This document shows, one piece after another, positions 38,511-51,973 of a DNA stretch of 64,000 bases; positions within the stretch are counted from its first letter, which is position 1; each line of letters begins with the position of its first letter. Position numbers and translations under genes: made by a program. Location of the stretch: positions 1-64,000 of the forward strand of contig JAQGEQ010000040.1 of the NCBI GenBank assembly GCA_034620365.1, read 5' to 3'. The DNA is from Pegea sp. RAD2-039. Taxonomy: Eukaryota > Chordata > Thaliacea > Salpida > Salpidae. The notes under the pieces are model-generated. The model saw nothing but the letters and a program-made list of their open reading frames with translations. It was not told the origin of the DNA and ran no database searches.

Positions 38511-38994
38511 TGCTTTTGTGCAACTCAAAATGGAAATATCTGTAACACAACCTTTTTTGTAAAGTTTGTGCTCACAAGACATTTTCATTTAGAGTTACTA
38601 GAAGTTTTTTATGAAAAAGTAAACTTATCACACTTTAAACAACAAACAAAATTAAAGTAAAAAAAGTTGTAATAAATTTGATACGATTTATTATTGCAAA
38701 ACCTAATTAAAATTGTCTATTGTCAAAAGAAGTTTGAACTTTTTCTTTGAAAATAAACAGCTTTGTTTAGAATAGCTAAATACAAACAAAACTTAATTTT
38801 GATAACAAATCTAATTTTATATGAAAAATTTATGTTTTAAATATAACAAAAGTCACAAAAATTTGACAACAAAGCTAGACAGAAGAGTTTCTAAAGCAGC
38901 AAGTTTATTTATAAGTGTCAACTTTTAATCTAGCTTTTTGTGAAGTATGACTAAAACTACTTAAAACTAGAAAACGAAGAATAATATTAATATT

Positions 38995-39240
38995 GATACT
39001 TAGTGATAATACTAAATTATAATAATGAGAAATGAGCATAGGCTTTTTTGCTGATAAGATAGTTTACTAAAACTAACTAGCATATTATAATGACTAGATA
39101 AAGTTATATTGAAATTACAGTGTTTTTGAAATTTACAAATCTTAAATCGCCTCTACGAGAAGAGTCATATACGTTATATAATTACTGTGTACGGTAATCT
39201 CGCATAGCAAATATTAATCCTTAGCTGCTTCAATTCAATT
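38995..39240 (+). repeat. local direct repeat, copy 2
   Basis: Partner of 38220-38510; reads TATATAATTACTGTGTACGGTAATCTCGC and ATTAATCCTTAGCTGCTTC. An old local duplication or two copies of a non-autonomous element. Confidence 0.5.
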
Positions 39241-40741
39241 AAAATAGAATTTCTATACGATTGATTCTCACAAAACAGTTTTTGGGTAGCCAAGAAATTG
39301 TCATAAACCATACGCGATTCTGGTAATTTTTCTGATTTAAACTGCTGAATCTTTCACTGCTGATCAAAAACAACTTTATAAATTTCTCTTATTTTTAAAT
39401 TCGATGATTTATAAAATTTAATTGTATGTAAGTACAAAAAATATATTTCAAACGGAAACAAAAACCAATATTTTAGAAAATTTCAAATATTTTATTATGA
39501 AAAAAGTATTCTGTTTTTAATCCTGAAGTTAATTTAAAAAGCTGTCGACTAATTGCAATTATAAGTGTTAAGCTTTATTTTTTAAGTTTTCAAATAAACC
39601 TTAAGATACAGAGCTTAACACCTAAGGTTGCTAAATAGGATTTTTTATGACAAAATTGCTCAAAGTTTATTCTAATTTACTAACTAGTTGATATTACATC
39701 AACATTTGTTGAAAAAAAGTTAAACCTTTTGCTATAAGAGTTCAAATAAATCCTATTATACAAGATTTGACAAGCAAAACTGCTGATCAAAAAATCTTTT
39801 TAAAGAAATTGCTTAAACACGAATATTAAAATTACTTCTGAATCACAAACGCTGTATAGTGCAAAGTTATATGGTAATATTTTCACTCAAACATTTTTTA
39901 AACTAATCTTTGAGTAAGAATATTACATATCGATTCGCTAAATAAGCTGAATAAAATGTGTATATCCATCGATTAAGAGTAATAAGTATTAAAGTTTTGT
40001 TGTTATTTAATAGTTTTCTTGTTTCGTTTTACTGTTCCTGCTGATCCAGAATCACTGAAGAATGATGCTAATACAGCTATCGAATGGGGAATTCTTAGAT
40101 AGTATTAATGATAAGCAAATTATCAGGAACACAGCATATGTATGTATGAAGCATAGAATCATTTCAAATGCTGCGTGATTAAATAAATGTTTGACGGTCC
40201 TTGTACGGTAAATAGTTATTATTTAACCAAGTGAAAGTAATTTTGATTTGCCAATTACATACTACAATTTGATTTAAAAGGTTGACGTCTTTACAAAAGA
40301 ATTGATAAATGAGATTTAACATCATAAGCTCTCGTATTCTAATGAAAAACTTTCAAAGTTCAAACTGGATAGGTTCATCAAATATTTTCAATGGAGACTA
40401 ACTTAAGTATCTTTTAACATCTTCTTAACTATGGAATCAGAGAATAAGATAACAAGGAGCTCTATTCTTTCATTATTTGAATCTTCAACATCTGAGTCTA
40501 CTACAGATCAAGCAATTCAAAGCTTGCTTAAAACGTCTTCTAACTTCAGAAAGATTAAAACTTAATTACCGTTTTCTAACTGGAAATGTATGATCAATAA
40601 AGAACTATCCTTACTGTGATCGTTATACAAGCTCTGAACAGTTATATTCAAATTGTTGTCTTCCTAAAAGTGCATTCCCAATTGTATTAAACGTCCACCA
40701 GATCGAGAAAAGTTTAAGAGATGAAGTTTTCTTGACGTTTT

Positions 40742-40824
40742 CAGTGGTGTTCCACAAGGTAGCATAATCTGCCCTCTTCTCTTCAACATTTATATCAATG
40801 ATGTTACAGAGAGTTGTATATCTC
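40742..40824 (+). pseudogene. reverse-transcriptase scrap (GVPQGS motif)
   Basis: The plus strand reads S-G-V-P-Q-G-S-I-I-C-P-L-L-F-N-I-Y-I-N-D-V, the RT palm motif of CR1/Jockey-type LINEs. It is followed by degenerate sequence. Nearby (about 40035-40090) the translation PESLKNDANTAIEW recalls the segment after YADD in similar elements, but it lies on the wrong side, so the locus is scrambled. The wording differs from LINE-A, -B and -C, so it is another family. Confidence 0.6.
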
Positions 40825-42354
40825 TAAGTGGTTCTAAAATTAATGATTTTTGCCCACCTTCTTGGTACTAAAACCGTTGCTTATGAATATTTTTCAGAAT
40901 CAACTAACAACTCGAGCTAGCTACCGACAGATATCTATATCTGTTAATAATTACAACTTCAATCTCCAAATCAACATCAGCTGACGTTTATATAAAAAAC
41001 AAAAAAATTGTCTGAAACTAGGTCTTAAGTTTTAAAATGAACTCATTATGAATTTAATTTTTTCATATTTAGTTCATAAACTTCATACGAAATTTTGAAA
41101 TCTTCCACGACAATAATTACTTGAACATTTATTGAGCTTTTTACCAAATATATCCCTACTAGATTAGACTTCAACTCTTCCGATTGAAGTTCTTAACTTA
41201 TGAAAGATATTAATTTAGGTTAAGTTGAAAATTACTACAAAATTGAATTTTCTTATTTTAACATTTTGTAAGATAACCAGATAATGAATTTTTCAGAAAC
41301 AAAATTTGAATAAGACTTGATCAATTTCATCAATAAATTTAAAAAGTTTGAACCGTAATCTGCATTGATATCGATCTATATTATAGCACCAAAAACATAG
41401 TGAAGGATAATAAAAATCCAATTCAGAAAATTAAAAATTGGATGGTTTGCCCCTTTGATTAAATCTAATAAACTTTTAAGAAATTTTTATAATTTTTCAA
41501 AACTTGTAAAGTTAATAGTCAGACAAAGTATTAAAAAATATCAAAAAATTGTTTTTAATCTTATTCTCGATAACTTTGAACAAACGAAAGAATTGAAAAA
41601 CATAGTAGTTGAAAATTATAAATACAAAATTATTGTTTTTCTCAATGATTTATTTGTCAGGGTTAAATAACCACGCTGTTTAGAATATAGTTGAAGTAAA
41701 CAGTTTTCTTAGTATTTGTTAAACCATTGTAATGGTTTTATGAATAGAATGATTTAATTCTAAGCAAGAAAAATACTTTATACTTAGAACATTCAAATTT
41801 TAATTTTTATAATGTTTTCTTTGAAATTTAAACATTAATAAATCGTTATATTGTTATTCCTAGTTATATACAAAATAAGAATAAAACGTGGAAATGGTAA
41901 TTTATTATCCATTATTGGTTTTTACAAAAAACAAAGATCTTAAAAAACAAATAAATATGTATATTTCTTATACATTCCCTCAAACGTTCAAAGAAACTCT
42001 TTTTCAAAAGTGAAACGATCAACAATTTTAAACTTATTATACAGAAAATATATTTTTCCAATAAGGTAATCATATGCAATTTTCTTCACTTTCTTTTTCT
42101 GTTTTGTCATATTAAATAACCTATTCATAATTTATATATTGGCTCTGCAATGTTACTTTACTTTCTATAAAATTTAAATTATAGTATTTCCGACCTTTGC
42201 ATTATTTCTTCGCTCAAAATATTTGGGTTTCGTTCCTATAAGTGCTGATGAGCTTATCACTAGTAGCCAACCGTTGAATTAAGTAAACAATGAAATATAC
42301 TCAATAGAATAAGGACGTCAACTTCCTAAGCAAAAAGAGGATGTATTTATCAAA

Positions 42355-42590
42355 CTAAACATAAGCTACTATCTTGCAACCTTTAAAACTTCAAATAACT
42401 AGTGGAAAACCATCTTTTCAACAGGTACCTCAAAATACAGCTAAGTCTGAACTTTTATTCTACACCTTAATAAGCAGAGGTTTTCTCACACCGCACAACT
42501 AGTACTTTGAACCAGCTGCCATCAGACAATGTCATTTAAGAATCACTCGCGCTGTTTAAGCAGAAGTTATACTTTCTAAGACTGCAACAA
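42355..42590 (+). pseudogene. LINE-B/C family remnant with internal deletions
   Basis: Short pieces of the LINE-B sequence occur in the correct order: CTTGCAACCTTTAAAACTTCAAA (after YADD), AAGTCTGAACTTTTA, then CACCTTAATAAGC and GAACCAGCTGCCATCAGACA with GTTTAAGCAGAAGTT at the ORF2 C-terminus. Hundreds of bases between them are missing. No coding capacity remains. Confidence 0.7.
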
Positions 42591-44817
42591 TTTTTATTTT
42601 GTAACTGTATGACTCTTTTACGACGAGCTGTGTTTCTCATTTTTTGCAGCCATGTATTAATCAGAACAGATTTCATCCAGCATTTGGCCTTAAAGAATTA
42701 AACTGTAGTTTCTTTACAAAACAAATGTAAAAAATAACTGACCATATATCTTTAAACGTTCCTTGTAGTTACCGTAATCCAAATTTATTTTCACAGTATT
42801 GAAAATTCAGCTTTAAATTTCATTTTATCTGTAAGAAAAAGTTTTATTAGTAATCATATTCAGTTTGTTTATTTTTTTAAAATAAAAGATTCATAAAATA
42901 TTTCATGAATATTTAAAAAGTCTGGAGGTTAGAATTTATTTTTTTATTTTTTTAACAATTTCTGATTCAAACCATGATTGAATACCGCAGGTTGCTTTTA
43001 GTACAACTTGAATCAAAACGCACTCTATTCAAATTTTTGTCATTAAATTTTTTGAATAAGGGTGCATTTTTGTTCAAACTGCCTAAATAAATCTGCTTTT
43101 TATAAGTTGAAAAACCTTTACTTTTCTGCAATAATTTTATTCGGAAAATATCTTGAACAAATAAAAACTATTCTACTTCTGTGTCATTTTAGCAACTCTA
43201 ATGATGAAGATGCTTTTAAAGTTGCATTTAAATAAGAATCAAAAAATCCTAAAATTAAGTGTTTAAATAGATTACTACATTTAAATGATGGTTTAATGTG
43301 TAAAGTAGCAAAAAATAATTACTTACAAATAATAAAAAGAAATTTCTTGAATTTCGACTTCAAACAATTGACTAATTCGTGTTGTTTTCTGTTCCATTTG
43401 TAACTTTTGTTCTAAGGACAACATTTTTAACTCAATCTCTAAATTTCATTTTTTTTACCTCACTTTAGCTACTAAAAATCTTCATTTATGTTTTCGATTG
43501 CGTCATTTCATACAAAAAATGCTGTAGGCACTGTGAATGCATGAACGACTATAGGTTTAACTGAAAGATTTTAACTGTCGAGCATTTTCCGCTGTTTCCA
43601 TCTAGTAAAGATAAAAAAGTAAAAATTATTTTATTTTATTTTCTTTTGTTTATTGCCGCCGGCAAATTACTGAAATTAAATGAAATGAAATTAAGTGGAT
43701 GAATTGAGGGATGAATTTTTAACATAAAGTTAAGATGTGAATACCAATGCAGGTTTTTTGATTTGCATAAATTTTTTTTTATAAAAGTGAATTTCATTAA
43801 CAGAAAATATATCAGAGTTTAAATCTGATTTCAAACCAGATCTTACTTAAACCACTTTTTCAACTCAACATTGCTTTCTAAATTATCAACTCTGTGGGTG
43901 TATTTGTTTCTCAGAAGTTAGAGAATCTGCTCACTTGTCACCATCTAGGTACTTAGGCTTGCAAAATTGACTAATTACTTTTATGGAAAGTAAAAGCGCC
44001 CAACAAGCAGTTACTATAAGCGACATAAGGTAGAAGGTGAAAAATATTTCATGATTGTGGATAAAATTAAAGATATAATTCTCTTATTTTCATAATTAAA
44101 AAAGGGTGAAAGACTCCAACATGAAACCAATATTATTCCAAAACAATCTTAACTTCATTTTCGACAACACAATACAAACGTGATTACAAAATGAAAAGAA
44201 TCAGTAAGCTATTAGTTTTACAAAGGTGGGAGATTTCAAATTATGTTGTATTCAACTCTAAAAACAGCTTAAATAAAAATTTTTGTATTAAGTAGTTCAT
44301 TTAAAGCCTTTTCTATTTGTCAGCACTTTTCAGATTCAATTTTCAACAAATAGTTGATGACGCAAAAACTACTGACAAGTTAACGAGCTAATATAATATC
44401 GAGATAACTTTAAGAAAACTTACCAGATTTATCTTCAACAATTTCTTATTATTTATGCTTTCTTCAAATGTCAATCATAGCAAAAACAGAAGAACCAAGT
44501 GTACATCATAAAGAAGTTTAAGCCCATCAAGTATTAGTCCTGATAAAAAAATATTTAAAAAATAATCAAAAGATAGAAAAAGCTGATACTTATAATAAAG
44601 CAACAAAAGTTTAAAATAAAATATTAAGTGAATTATCAGTTAATAAAATTCTTAGTTAATAATAAAAAACTTACACATTTTTAAAGTTCAGATCTATAGA
44701 AACAGTAACCAACCAGATTTAATTTCAGGCCAACTGTTTGATATAAATTGTCTACTGGCAGTACCACTTCTTCCTTTTTTCTACGATTTCTCGAACTTTC
44801 TAGAAATAAGCTGCTTT

Positions 44818-44992
44818 TGCGCATGCGCAGTACTACTTACAACGTGGTGGTTGGCCACTAGTAGTAAGAATGATGTGATTATTAATGCATATTAAAGTTG
44901 TGTGTGTGTATTAGTGCGAACGCGAAATTGTTTTAGCGCGAAATTGTTTTAGCGGGAAATTTTTATAGCGCGAAATTTTCTGTAGTGCGCCA
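44818..44992. promoter_or_regulatory. GC-rich islet: NRF1 palindrome plus four E2F-like sites at 16-bp period
   Basis: TGCGCATGCGCA at 44818-44829 is a perfect NRF1 (alpha-Pal) recognition palindrome. From 44920 there are four copies of a 16-base unit of the form GCGCGAAATTGTTTTA: ACGCGAAA (44920), GCGCGAAA (44936), GCGGGAAA (44952) and GCGCGAAA (44968). Read on the other strand these are TTTCGCGC/TTTCCCGC, the E2F/DP consensus. A further GTGCGCCAATT (44985-44995) ends the islet. In such AT-rich DNA this CpG density is conspicuous and looks like a promoter of a cell-cycle or housekeeping gene. No gene is recognised on either side, so the target is unknown. An alternative is a simple tandem repeat without function. 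Confidence 0.5.
44920..44983 (+). repeat. 16-bp tandem repeat, four units
   Basis: Four imperfect 16-base units; the invariant core is GCG(C/G)GAAATT with the first unit starting with A. The spacing of the cores is exactly 16 in each case. It lies within the GC-rich islet described for 44818-44992. Confidence 0.8.
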
Positions 44993-47900
44993 ATTCCTTT
45001 TTTTTCATGTTCTTACAACTTTTTAGAACTTTTCTAACTCTATAAGTATATTCAATAAAGTATAAAACAAAACAAAAATTAATCTCATAAGTCTCTATAT
45101 AGAAATTAATAAATATTGTGTAAAATTACATAATAAATGAATTTCTACTAGTTACTATTAATTAATTCAACTAGAAAAAAAACTTCATCTAAAAAAATTT
45201 GAAAAAAATGTTTGAAACTTTTTTAATTCAAACTTTTACACGAAGAAAACTTTGGAAAATTACTTCTATTTGGGTTAATATTATTCTAATAATTGGGGCA
45301 TCGAAACTAATTGATGATTAACATTTTTTTGTTTCTTTTATGGTTGACTTTTTCCCTTGAAATCCATTTTTAATTTTACTTTATATAAAAGTATCAGAAA
45401 ATAAGAATAATTTGTTTGTAAGCAAGTGGGGTTTAATTTCATTGTAAACACCACATGTTTGATTTTTAACTACGTCTAGTTAAAATAGTTTGAAAATTCT
45501 GTTTTTAAAGTCATTAATAAAATCGGATGTTTGGCACAATCATTTGGTGGTTAATCCCAAAGAACTGACTGCTAATGTACAACTTTTCCTTAAATTAAAT
45601 AGCAATAACAAAAGTTTTTTAACTTCTTTTCTTAAAATGGTAGTTGCTTTTTTGAATAGTTTCTTAGAAACATCTTATTTGAATGATGTGATAAAAAATC
45701 AGTTAAACTTTACTTAAATAAAAGTAAATCAAGTGTAATCTTTCATTAAAAACAATCTTGCTTGTTTTCAATAGATTTGATTGTTTGCTTATAATTAAGA
45801 GAAAAAATCACAAAAATGAAATTTGCACGAATCTAGAATTTTTCAAACGTTTTTTTCATGCATATGATATTTTGCTTCTTGTACACCAGTTTTAAAAGTC
45901 TACTAAAATGTATAAGAAGAAATAATGCCTTCCGGCTAGAAGCATGAATCGATACCACTTTCACTCTTATCACATCCTATCATTTAACATCTTTAAGTAA
46001 AACAATTAAAAAAAACATTTTCAAACAGTTACGTAGTTTAATCTAGTTTAGGAATACTGTCATTTTTTGAAATAGAAGTTTTGCAAAAGATGCACAATTT
46101 AACAAGTGAAATATCTTATTCTCATTTTTATAAAAAAATATTTTAGTAAAACCATTCATGAATCTTCAATAATAACTTACAACATAAAAAATTGGATTTA
46201 TTAATGCAGTTTATAAAACATATCAAAATGTTTTAAAATCAATTTACTACAATGTAATAAGAACTAATAAAATGTAAAACATAAGACCAAAAACTGTAAA
46301 ACTGAAGTTAGATACATATAATTTGGAATTAAGAAATGATTAATGCAATTTTTCAAGACAGGAATTTATTCAATGAACTATACAATTTAAAACTTATTCA
46401 ACTTAATATTCAAACGGCAAATTTTCAAAAGAATCTTTTAAGGGTGTAACAGTTGAGTTTTTCAGATAAAATTTTTTATCAAAGGATTTAGACCATCGAC
46501 TTTAAACAATTTCTTATACGATTGTTCATAGAAAGTTTTTTATGTATTATTTCTTAAAGCTTTAAATATAATAGAAGACAAAATGAGAAATATTAGTTGA
46601 AATGAGATTTTAATACTTTACTTTGAATGATGAACATAAGCTACAAATTATATTTTACATATCTTACCGGTTGGATTTACGTTTAGAAAAAACTTTAATG
46701 AACTCATATATAAAAGTGTTTAAAAAAATATATAATATTGAAAAGCTATTATCTAGAAATTATCAAGCCTTTAAAACAAGAATTATTTACAGTTTTAAAA
46801 CTATAATTGCATAAGAGATTTATTCCTAATGTATATAAAACTACAAAAAGTTATTTTTTTAATTCTTATTAGGGTAATATAATATTAATTTGAATTAAAA
46901 CCCTAAAGTGAAAAAAGTAAACATTAATATATTTCCGGCTTTAATTAGCATATTAGAGTTAACAGCAATTTAATAATTAATCAATTTTAATTATAAAATA
47001 TTTTCGACATTATATCTTTCCTAGCTTAAACTGGCTGATGATAGCATGCTCTTTATTGTACACTGTCAGCTTGCGGGGCTAATTTACCAAATCAATTACA
47101 AGCAACAGATTCTCTTATTTTTGAGAAATTAGTAATACGAAGTAAATAAAATATAAAATCGTTTTTAGAACTTTACTTATCTTTGATGATACAGATGAAC
47201 TTTGTAGTTTAATCTAAATTTATCAAGATAATAAAAGAATTATTGCTAAATATTTGTAAGTTTTACTATTTTAATGACCGCAAAAACGCGCTTTTAACAA
47301 GTAAAAGGTAAACTGTTGAAAATAAATTTGGCAACTTTTTAACTTTACTACAAAGAGCAATTTTATTTCCAATTTTAAATGAAATACCCCAAAAACTAGA
47401 TATAAAAGTAGATAAGCAGATAAGTAAGATTTTTAAACAAACCCTGAATAGACCTTACATTTTATAATCATAAAAAAATAAAATATTTTTATTTAATCCA
47501 GAGAATCTAACTTGTTAAAAGAGAACTCATTGTAAACAAATGGTTCAAAAAATGTTTGCTAAAAAGCCATTTTTGTGTAATGTTTGTTTACTTTCTAAGA
47601 CACTTTTCAAATAAGTCTTATAAAACTAATAAAATTATTTTAATAAGTATTTTTAATTATTATTCTTGTTTATAAGGATTAAATTTTATTTATACTTAAA
47701 ATATTGTTTTTTGTTAGTTCTGTTTCAAGTTGTTTATAATTTATTTCGAACAACAAACATAAACAAAACTAAATATAATAAGTATTTGGATTTATAATAA
47801 AAATTTCTAAAACTCCTGAATTCAAGGCAATAAAATATTTGATTGTAAAAATAAAATTTATAATTCAACTCAATTTTTTATGATATGTTTTGTGCTTAAT

Positions 47901-49566
47901 ATTGGTTGTTACTTAGTGATGTGAATTATAAATTCTTGAATTATGAATTTACAGTGAATAAAAGAATTTTTTTTTAATAATTTCTAAAATAAGTATTAAG
48001 GTTGAACTTGGATTTATATTAAATTTATTAAATATTTGAATTTTTAATTAAAAAGTTTAATTAGTTTTCATAATTTTCATGTAATTAAAGTAATTTATTT
48101 TCTGAAAGGTTTAAAAATTTAAAATAAACAATCTGGATGCAATACCTTTTATATCATTGTTGCAGCTTTATTTACTCAAGGTACCTTATTAAATTTTTAC
48201 AAGAACAAGAGGTTTCTTTGTAAGCTTCTAAACCTTTAGTTTTTATTTTAATCTCTATTTAGTAGATTGCCTAATGTGATTTTTAAATTATGTTTTAGCA
48301 GAGTCAATAGCAAATTGAGATGAAACAAGAATGGAGATCTTGGACTTTCTAATTTTCTTCAGCTATATGTTTCTGAATGCTAACGTATTCTCAAGTTCAC
48401 AGCAATTTCAATCTTCTACATTTACATAATTCATCAGAGTCAGTTGAAATAATTTCATTTTTTAAATTGTAAAATTTTTGCCGAAAAAATTGCAAGATAT
48501 TTTTGTTAAGCTCAAACTAATTAATTTTTCTTTTATACAAGCAATCGTGTCGTTCAAAAGAAGATTTTTAACCAAAAGAGGACGCTTGTAGGTTTAATGA
48601 AGACAATTATGAAAAAGTATTGAAATCTCAAAAATATATTATTGCTGCTGACAGTGGTAAGTAATTTAATGATTGATTAATAAATTCTGAATTTAAAGTT
48701 TATTGCAGAAAACAACTTGAGACTCCAATAGGTGCTTGAAATAAGAAAATTGTTGAAATCCATCTACGGGTTAACAAGCTGCAAGCCTCTTTGAGAAAAT
48801 ATTTAAAAACTTTAAAGATTTAATCAAAAAAAATTTTATTAAATCTAAGATAAATACTATCTATCAAATTTTCTTTAAAATATTTTTTTATTTTTTATAA
48901 TTATCTCTAATGGACTTAGTAAGAAACATAAAAACATGTTTACAGATTGATTATAATTCGTAGCTTATGGTAGTGTGATGAAAGTTTATCTAAGAAATCC
49001 AAATCGTCTACCTATTGTTGTCGATGTGTTGCAGCTTCATTTAACCAAATATATTTTTATTTTTGTATCAGACCGAAAATATCTTCTAAACTCGTCATAC
49101 TTTACAACTAATGACATCTTGTCTGTAAATACCCTACTTTGTTTGTAACACTTTTTGGTTGTACAGTAATTACTCTCATTGGAGTTAAATACCAGCTTGT
49201 TTACAAACTAATTGTTTACTTTTGTATTTTTTATTTTGATCTCTTTTGCCGAAGTTGCCCAATGGGTATTTTTTTAAATGTTTCAGCAGAATGACTAGCA
49301 TACTGACTGCATTCAGTCTGGGCTTTTAATTTTGAAGTATGCATCTTCTATAAGTGTTGTCAGTTTACCAGACTGACAGTGCCTTATTTCACACTGAATG
49401 TGTCTTTTTCACACTTTCTATAATACCTACCTACAGCTTTCTTAGTATTATACTCCTTTGTTTTATCAAACCTTATAATCCAAAATACAAGTAATAATCA
49501 AAAGCAAGAACCAAGTCTCTTTTAGAACTTATTACTTTTAGGCCTATAATCGCTGCTGCTTTATTT
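44993..49566. other. gene-poor interval with weak exon-like frames
   Basis: No gene recognised. Exon-like but unsupported stretches on the plus strand are 45490-45717 (helical, no family), 46338-46814 (MINAIFQDRNLFNELY..., then further short frames) and about 48598-48658 (FNEDNYEKVLKSQKYIIAADSG ending at GTAAGT). They could belong to a fast-evolving gene or be chance in AT-rich DNA. Confidence 0.35.
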
Positions 49567-49636
49567 AGTGTTGGCGAGAGGTGCTCTTTTCAGGCACCCT
49601 CTCATGAGATTATTGTAGTAAAGAAATTAATAAACA
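49567..49636 (+). mobile_element. LINE 3'-end stub (LINE-A/B/C family)
   Basis: Only the last about 70 bases of the LINE family survive: GTGTTGGCGAGAGGTGCTCTTTTCAGGCACCCT, then TTATTGTAGTAAAGAAATTAATAAAC. The hairpin arms GGTGC (49580-49584) and GCACC (49594-49598) are intact. It is either a severely 5'-truncated insertion or a SINE with a LINE tail. Confidence 0.75.
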
Positions 49637-49927
49637 AGAGATTTGTAACCACGTGATGATACAAGTGTGTAGGGAATGATCCGTGACGACTATATAAATA
49701 GTGGCCAGAAGCAGCGCCAGTTTAAAAATAACAACATCACTAGTCAGCTAACCAACCAATCACAATCTTATGTTGAAATCATGGCTTTATCTAATGACGT
49801 CATCAAATATAACTAATCTGTACCTCAACAGCCTTTAATTTTCTATGGGTTAGAAAACATTTTGACAATAAATCTTTAAATTAAATTAATTACAAAATAC
49901 TATTCTTACTTTAATTTTGAGATAAGA
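49637..49927. other. unique flank upstream of the tandem duplication, with TATA-like motif
   Basis: Not repeated in the second unit. It contains CACGTGATG (49653), TATATAAATAG (49691-49701), which would serve as a TATA box, and TGACGTCAT (49796-49804). No reading frame follows closely, so promoter function is speculative. Confidence 0.3.
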
Positions 49928-51606
49928 TTTTATGTCAACTTTTTGTTCACTTTCTTTTTACCTCTTTCTACTCATTAGTCTCCATTTGAATAAAATGAAT
50001 TTGCTTGAATGATAAAGAACAAAATTCTTTCTAAAAGTCTGAAAAGAAGGCGCAAAACTTTGCTTGAATAATTATTTTATTTTTTCAAACTTATGTGTTA
50101 AAAGTAAGATAAACATTTGCCTATGAACAATAACAAAACTTCTAATCAGTGGTCATTTCTGACGTCATCTTAAACTGCTTGTAAACTGATGACGTTACTT
50201 CATTCTGAAAAGGTTTAAAGCGCATCGTTGTGGTAAGAGCTTGGGAAACGATTGATTGATAATAACTTACTTTGATAAATGAAAATCGATGATTAGATAA
50301 TTACAAAACAAGAAAACAAACTTACAACGTTCGTCATTATTATCTTCTATCTTTAAATGTGTCTTTCATATCTTACTTTTCTTTAATAGATGCTAATGAA
50401 ACATTTTAGTTAAAATTTTGAAGACCTTTATATCTTGGTTTCAAAATTAACTGTTTATTTAATTTGTTGTTTATGCTTAATAATAATAAGTAAGAAAAAA
50501 TAATCCTGCTAAAATTTAAAACAGCGCAGTTTTATTATAAATTATTAATATAATGCAATATCCTGCACCTAACCTTGCTATACACTTCTACGGTTTTGTA
50601 ACATAATTACATAAGCTACCCTTGAAGTAAATACTATACCTGTTGCAATATTATTTTACAAAATAACTAATTTTTCATTTCTTTCTGTTAAAATCATAAT
50701 TGTATTTTAAGTTCTAAGGAATTAAAGCTATAAGAGTAAACCCAGGCAAAAAACATACAATTCTTGACCTTGTGGTAAGTAACTGGGGGTTGAAGTGTGA
50801 TGTTCCCAAGATCTTGATCTTAATATTGAGAATCACTCATTATAATTACTTTTCAAAATATTCAACTTTTATATAAACATATCTTTTTTGAAACTTACCT
50901 GGTAAAACCTTTATCTAAATCAGAGAAAATATATTATTAAGCATAAGTTTGCTCACTTTTAAGTTACTCATAAAGAATTATTGTTATTGCTACTACTCTT
51001 CAAGTATATAGAGTGAGGATAGTTTGATAGTAGTAAAATAATCAATCATTTGTAATTAAAGTAAAGTTTATTATTGTCAATTACAAAATTTTCACTCAAA
51101 TTAACTGCCTGAAACTCGAAATATTACCAATAGTATTAGAAGAATGCATTTAGCCTGTTAAACATTTAAACTTTAGTTTCTTGTTTGAAATATCAATTGA
51201 CTTTATTTGCAACAACTTTTTAAATATAAACAAATTACAGCACCCTAAAATCAAATTATCAAAAATTAAGAATTTATTTACTGAAAAACCTTGACTGCTA
51301 AGTACTATTTTAAAAATTGATCTAAAGCAGCATTTCATTAATGTGAATCATATCTGTTTATTGATAATCTTAATTTTATTGATTTGGTTTGATGCAAAAC
51401 TAATCTGTGATTGAGTTTACTTCAATTTTATTTTGTTTACTTTTTAGTAGTTGTAGAAATTACTTTTGTAAACGACTAATTGTCAAAGTGTGAGATATTT
51501 CTGTAAATGAGTTTTAATAATTTTTTTGTCTTACAGAAACCTAAGCGTGCTTTTTGATCATTTTTTTTGTTTAAATATCATCTTCAATTTTCTTTATTAT
51601 CTGACA

Positions 51607-51673
51607 CTCGTGTAAAAGATATTTTATTCAATGTGTTGAAAATAGCAAACCGTCACTCTCGTGTAAAATATCT
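51607..51673 (+). promoter_or_regulatory. paired CTCGTGTAAAA motifs upstream of cullin gene 1
   Basis: CTCGTGTAAAAGATAT at 51607-51622 and CTCGTGTAAAATATCT at 51658-51673 form a direct repeat spaced 51 bases, about 300 bases before the first coding exon. The pair is retained base-for-base in unit 2. It may be a promoter element or part of a 5' UTR. Confidence 0.35.
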
Positions 51674-51973
51674 TGCATATCTTCTAATTTCTCTATAAGA
51701 TTTTTGAAAGTATTTTTTTGACTTAGATTTGTAATAACTTTTGTAATTTCTCAAAATTTATTTTGCTTTGTTAGTCTTTAAGTTTTTTATTTGCTGATTA
51801 CAGTTTCAGAAGCTTAGAAGTGTTTTTTAAAAAACTTAGTTTTTACAGCTTTTACTATAGTAAAATTTAAAACTTTTTTAAGAATTAAAAGGTAACCATA
51901 GTCTATTCATAACTCTTCAGTTTCATAAAATTTTTGTTAGCTATTTTTTAGAAATCGAAATTATTATTTTTAG

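Larger units (their letters stand above)
37706..44817. other. gene-poor interval with repeat relics
   Basis: About 7 kb in which I recognise only repeat material, listed separately: the 38.2/39.0-kb pair, a GVPQGS reverse-transcriptase scrap and a LINE remnant at 42.4 kb. One minus-strand stretch, about 43450-43326, could be an exon (ELKMLSLEQKLQMEQ..., ending at GTAAGT), but no partner exons were found. Confidence 0.4.

Noticed and set aside
41455-41670. 71-codon open frame rich in Lys/Ile/Asn.
   Set aside because: Composition expected of chance frames in AT-rich DNA; no ATG start and no splice partners.
43326-43450. Minus-strand exon ELKMLSLEQKLQMEQ... ending at GTAAGT.
   Set aside because: A good donor, but no convincing acceptor, start or neighbouring exon; it could be chance.
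48598-48660. Plus-strand exon-like FNEDNYEKVLKSQKYIIAADSG followed by GTAAGT.
   Set aside because: Candidate downstream exons break the frame and no family match is certain.
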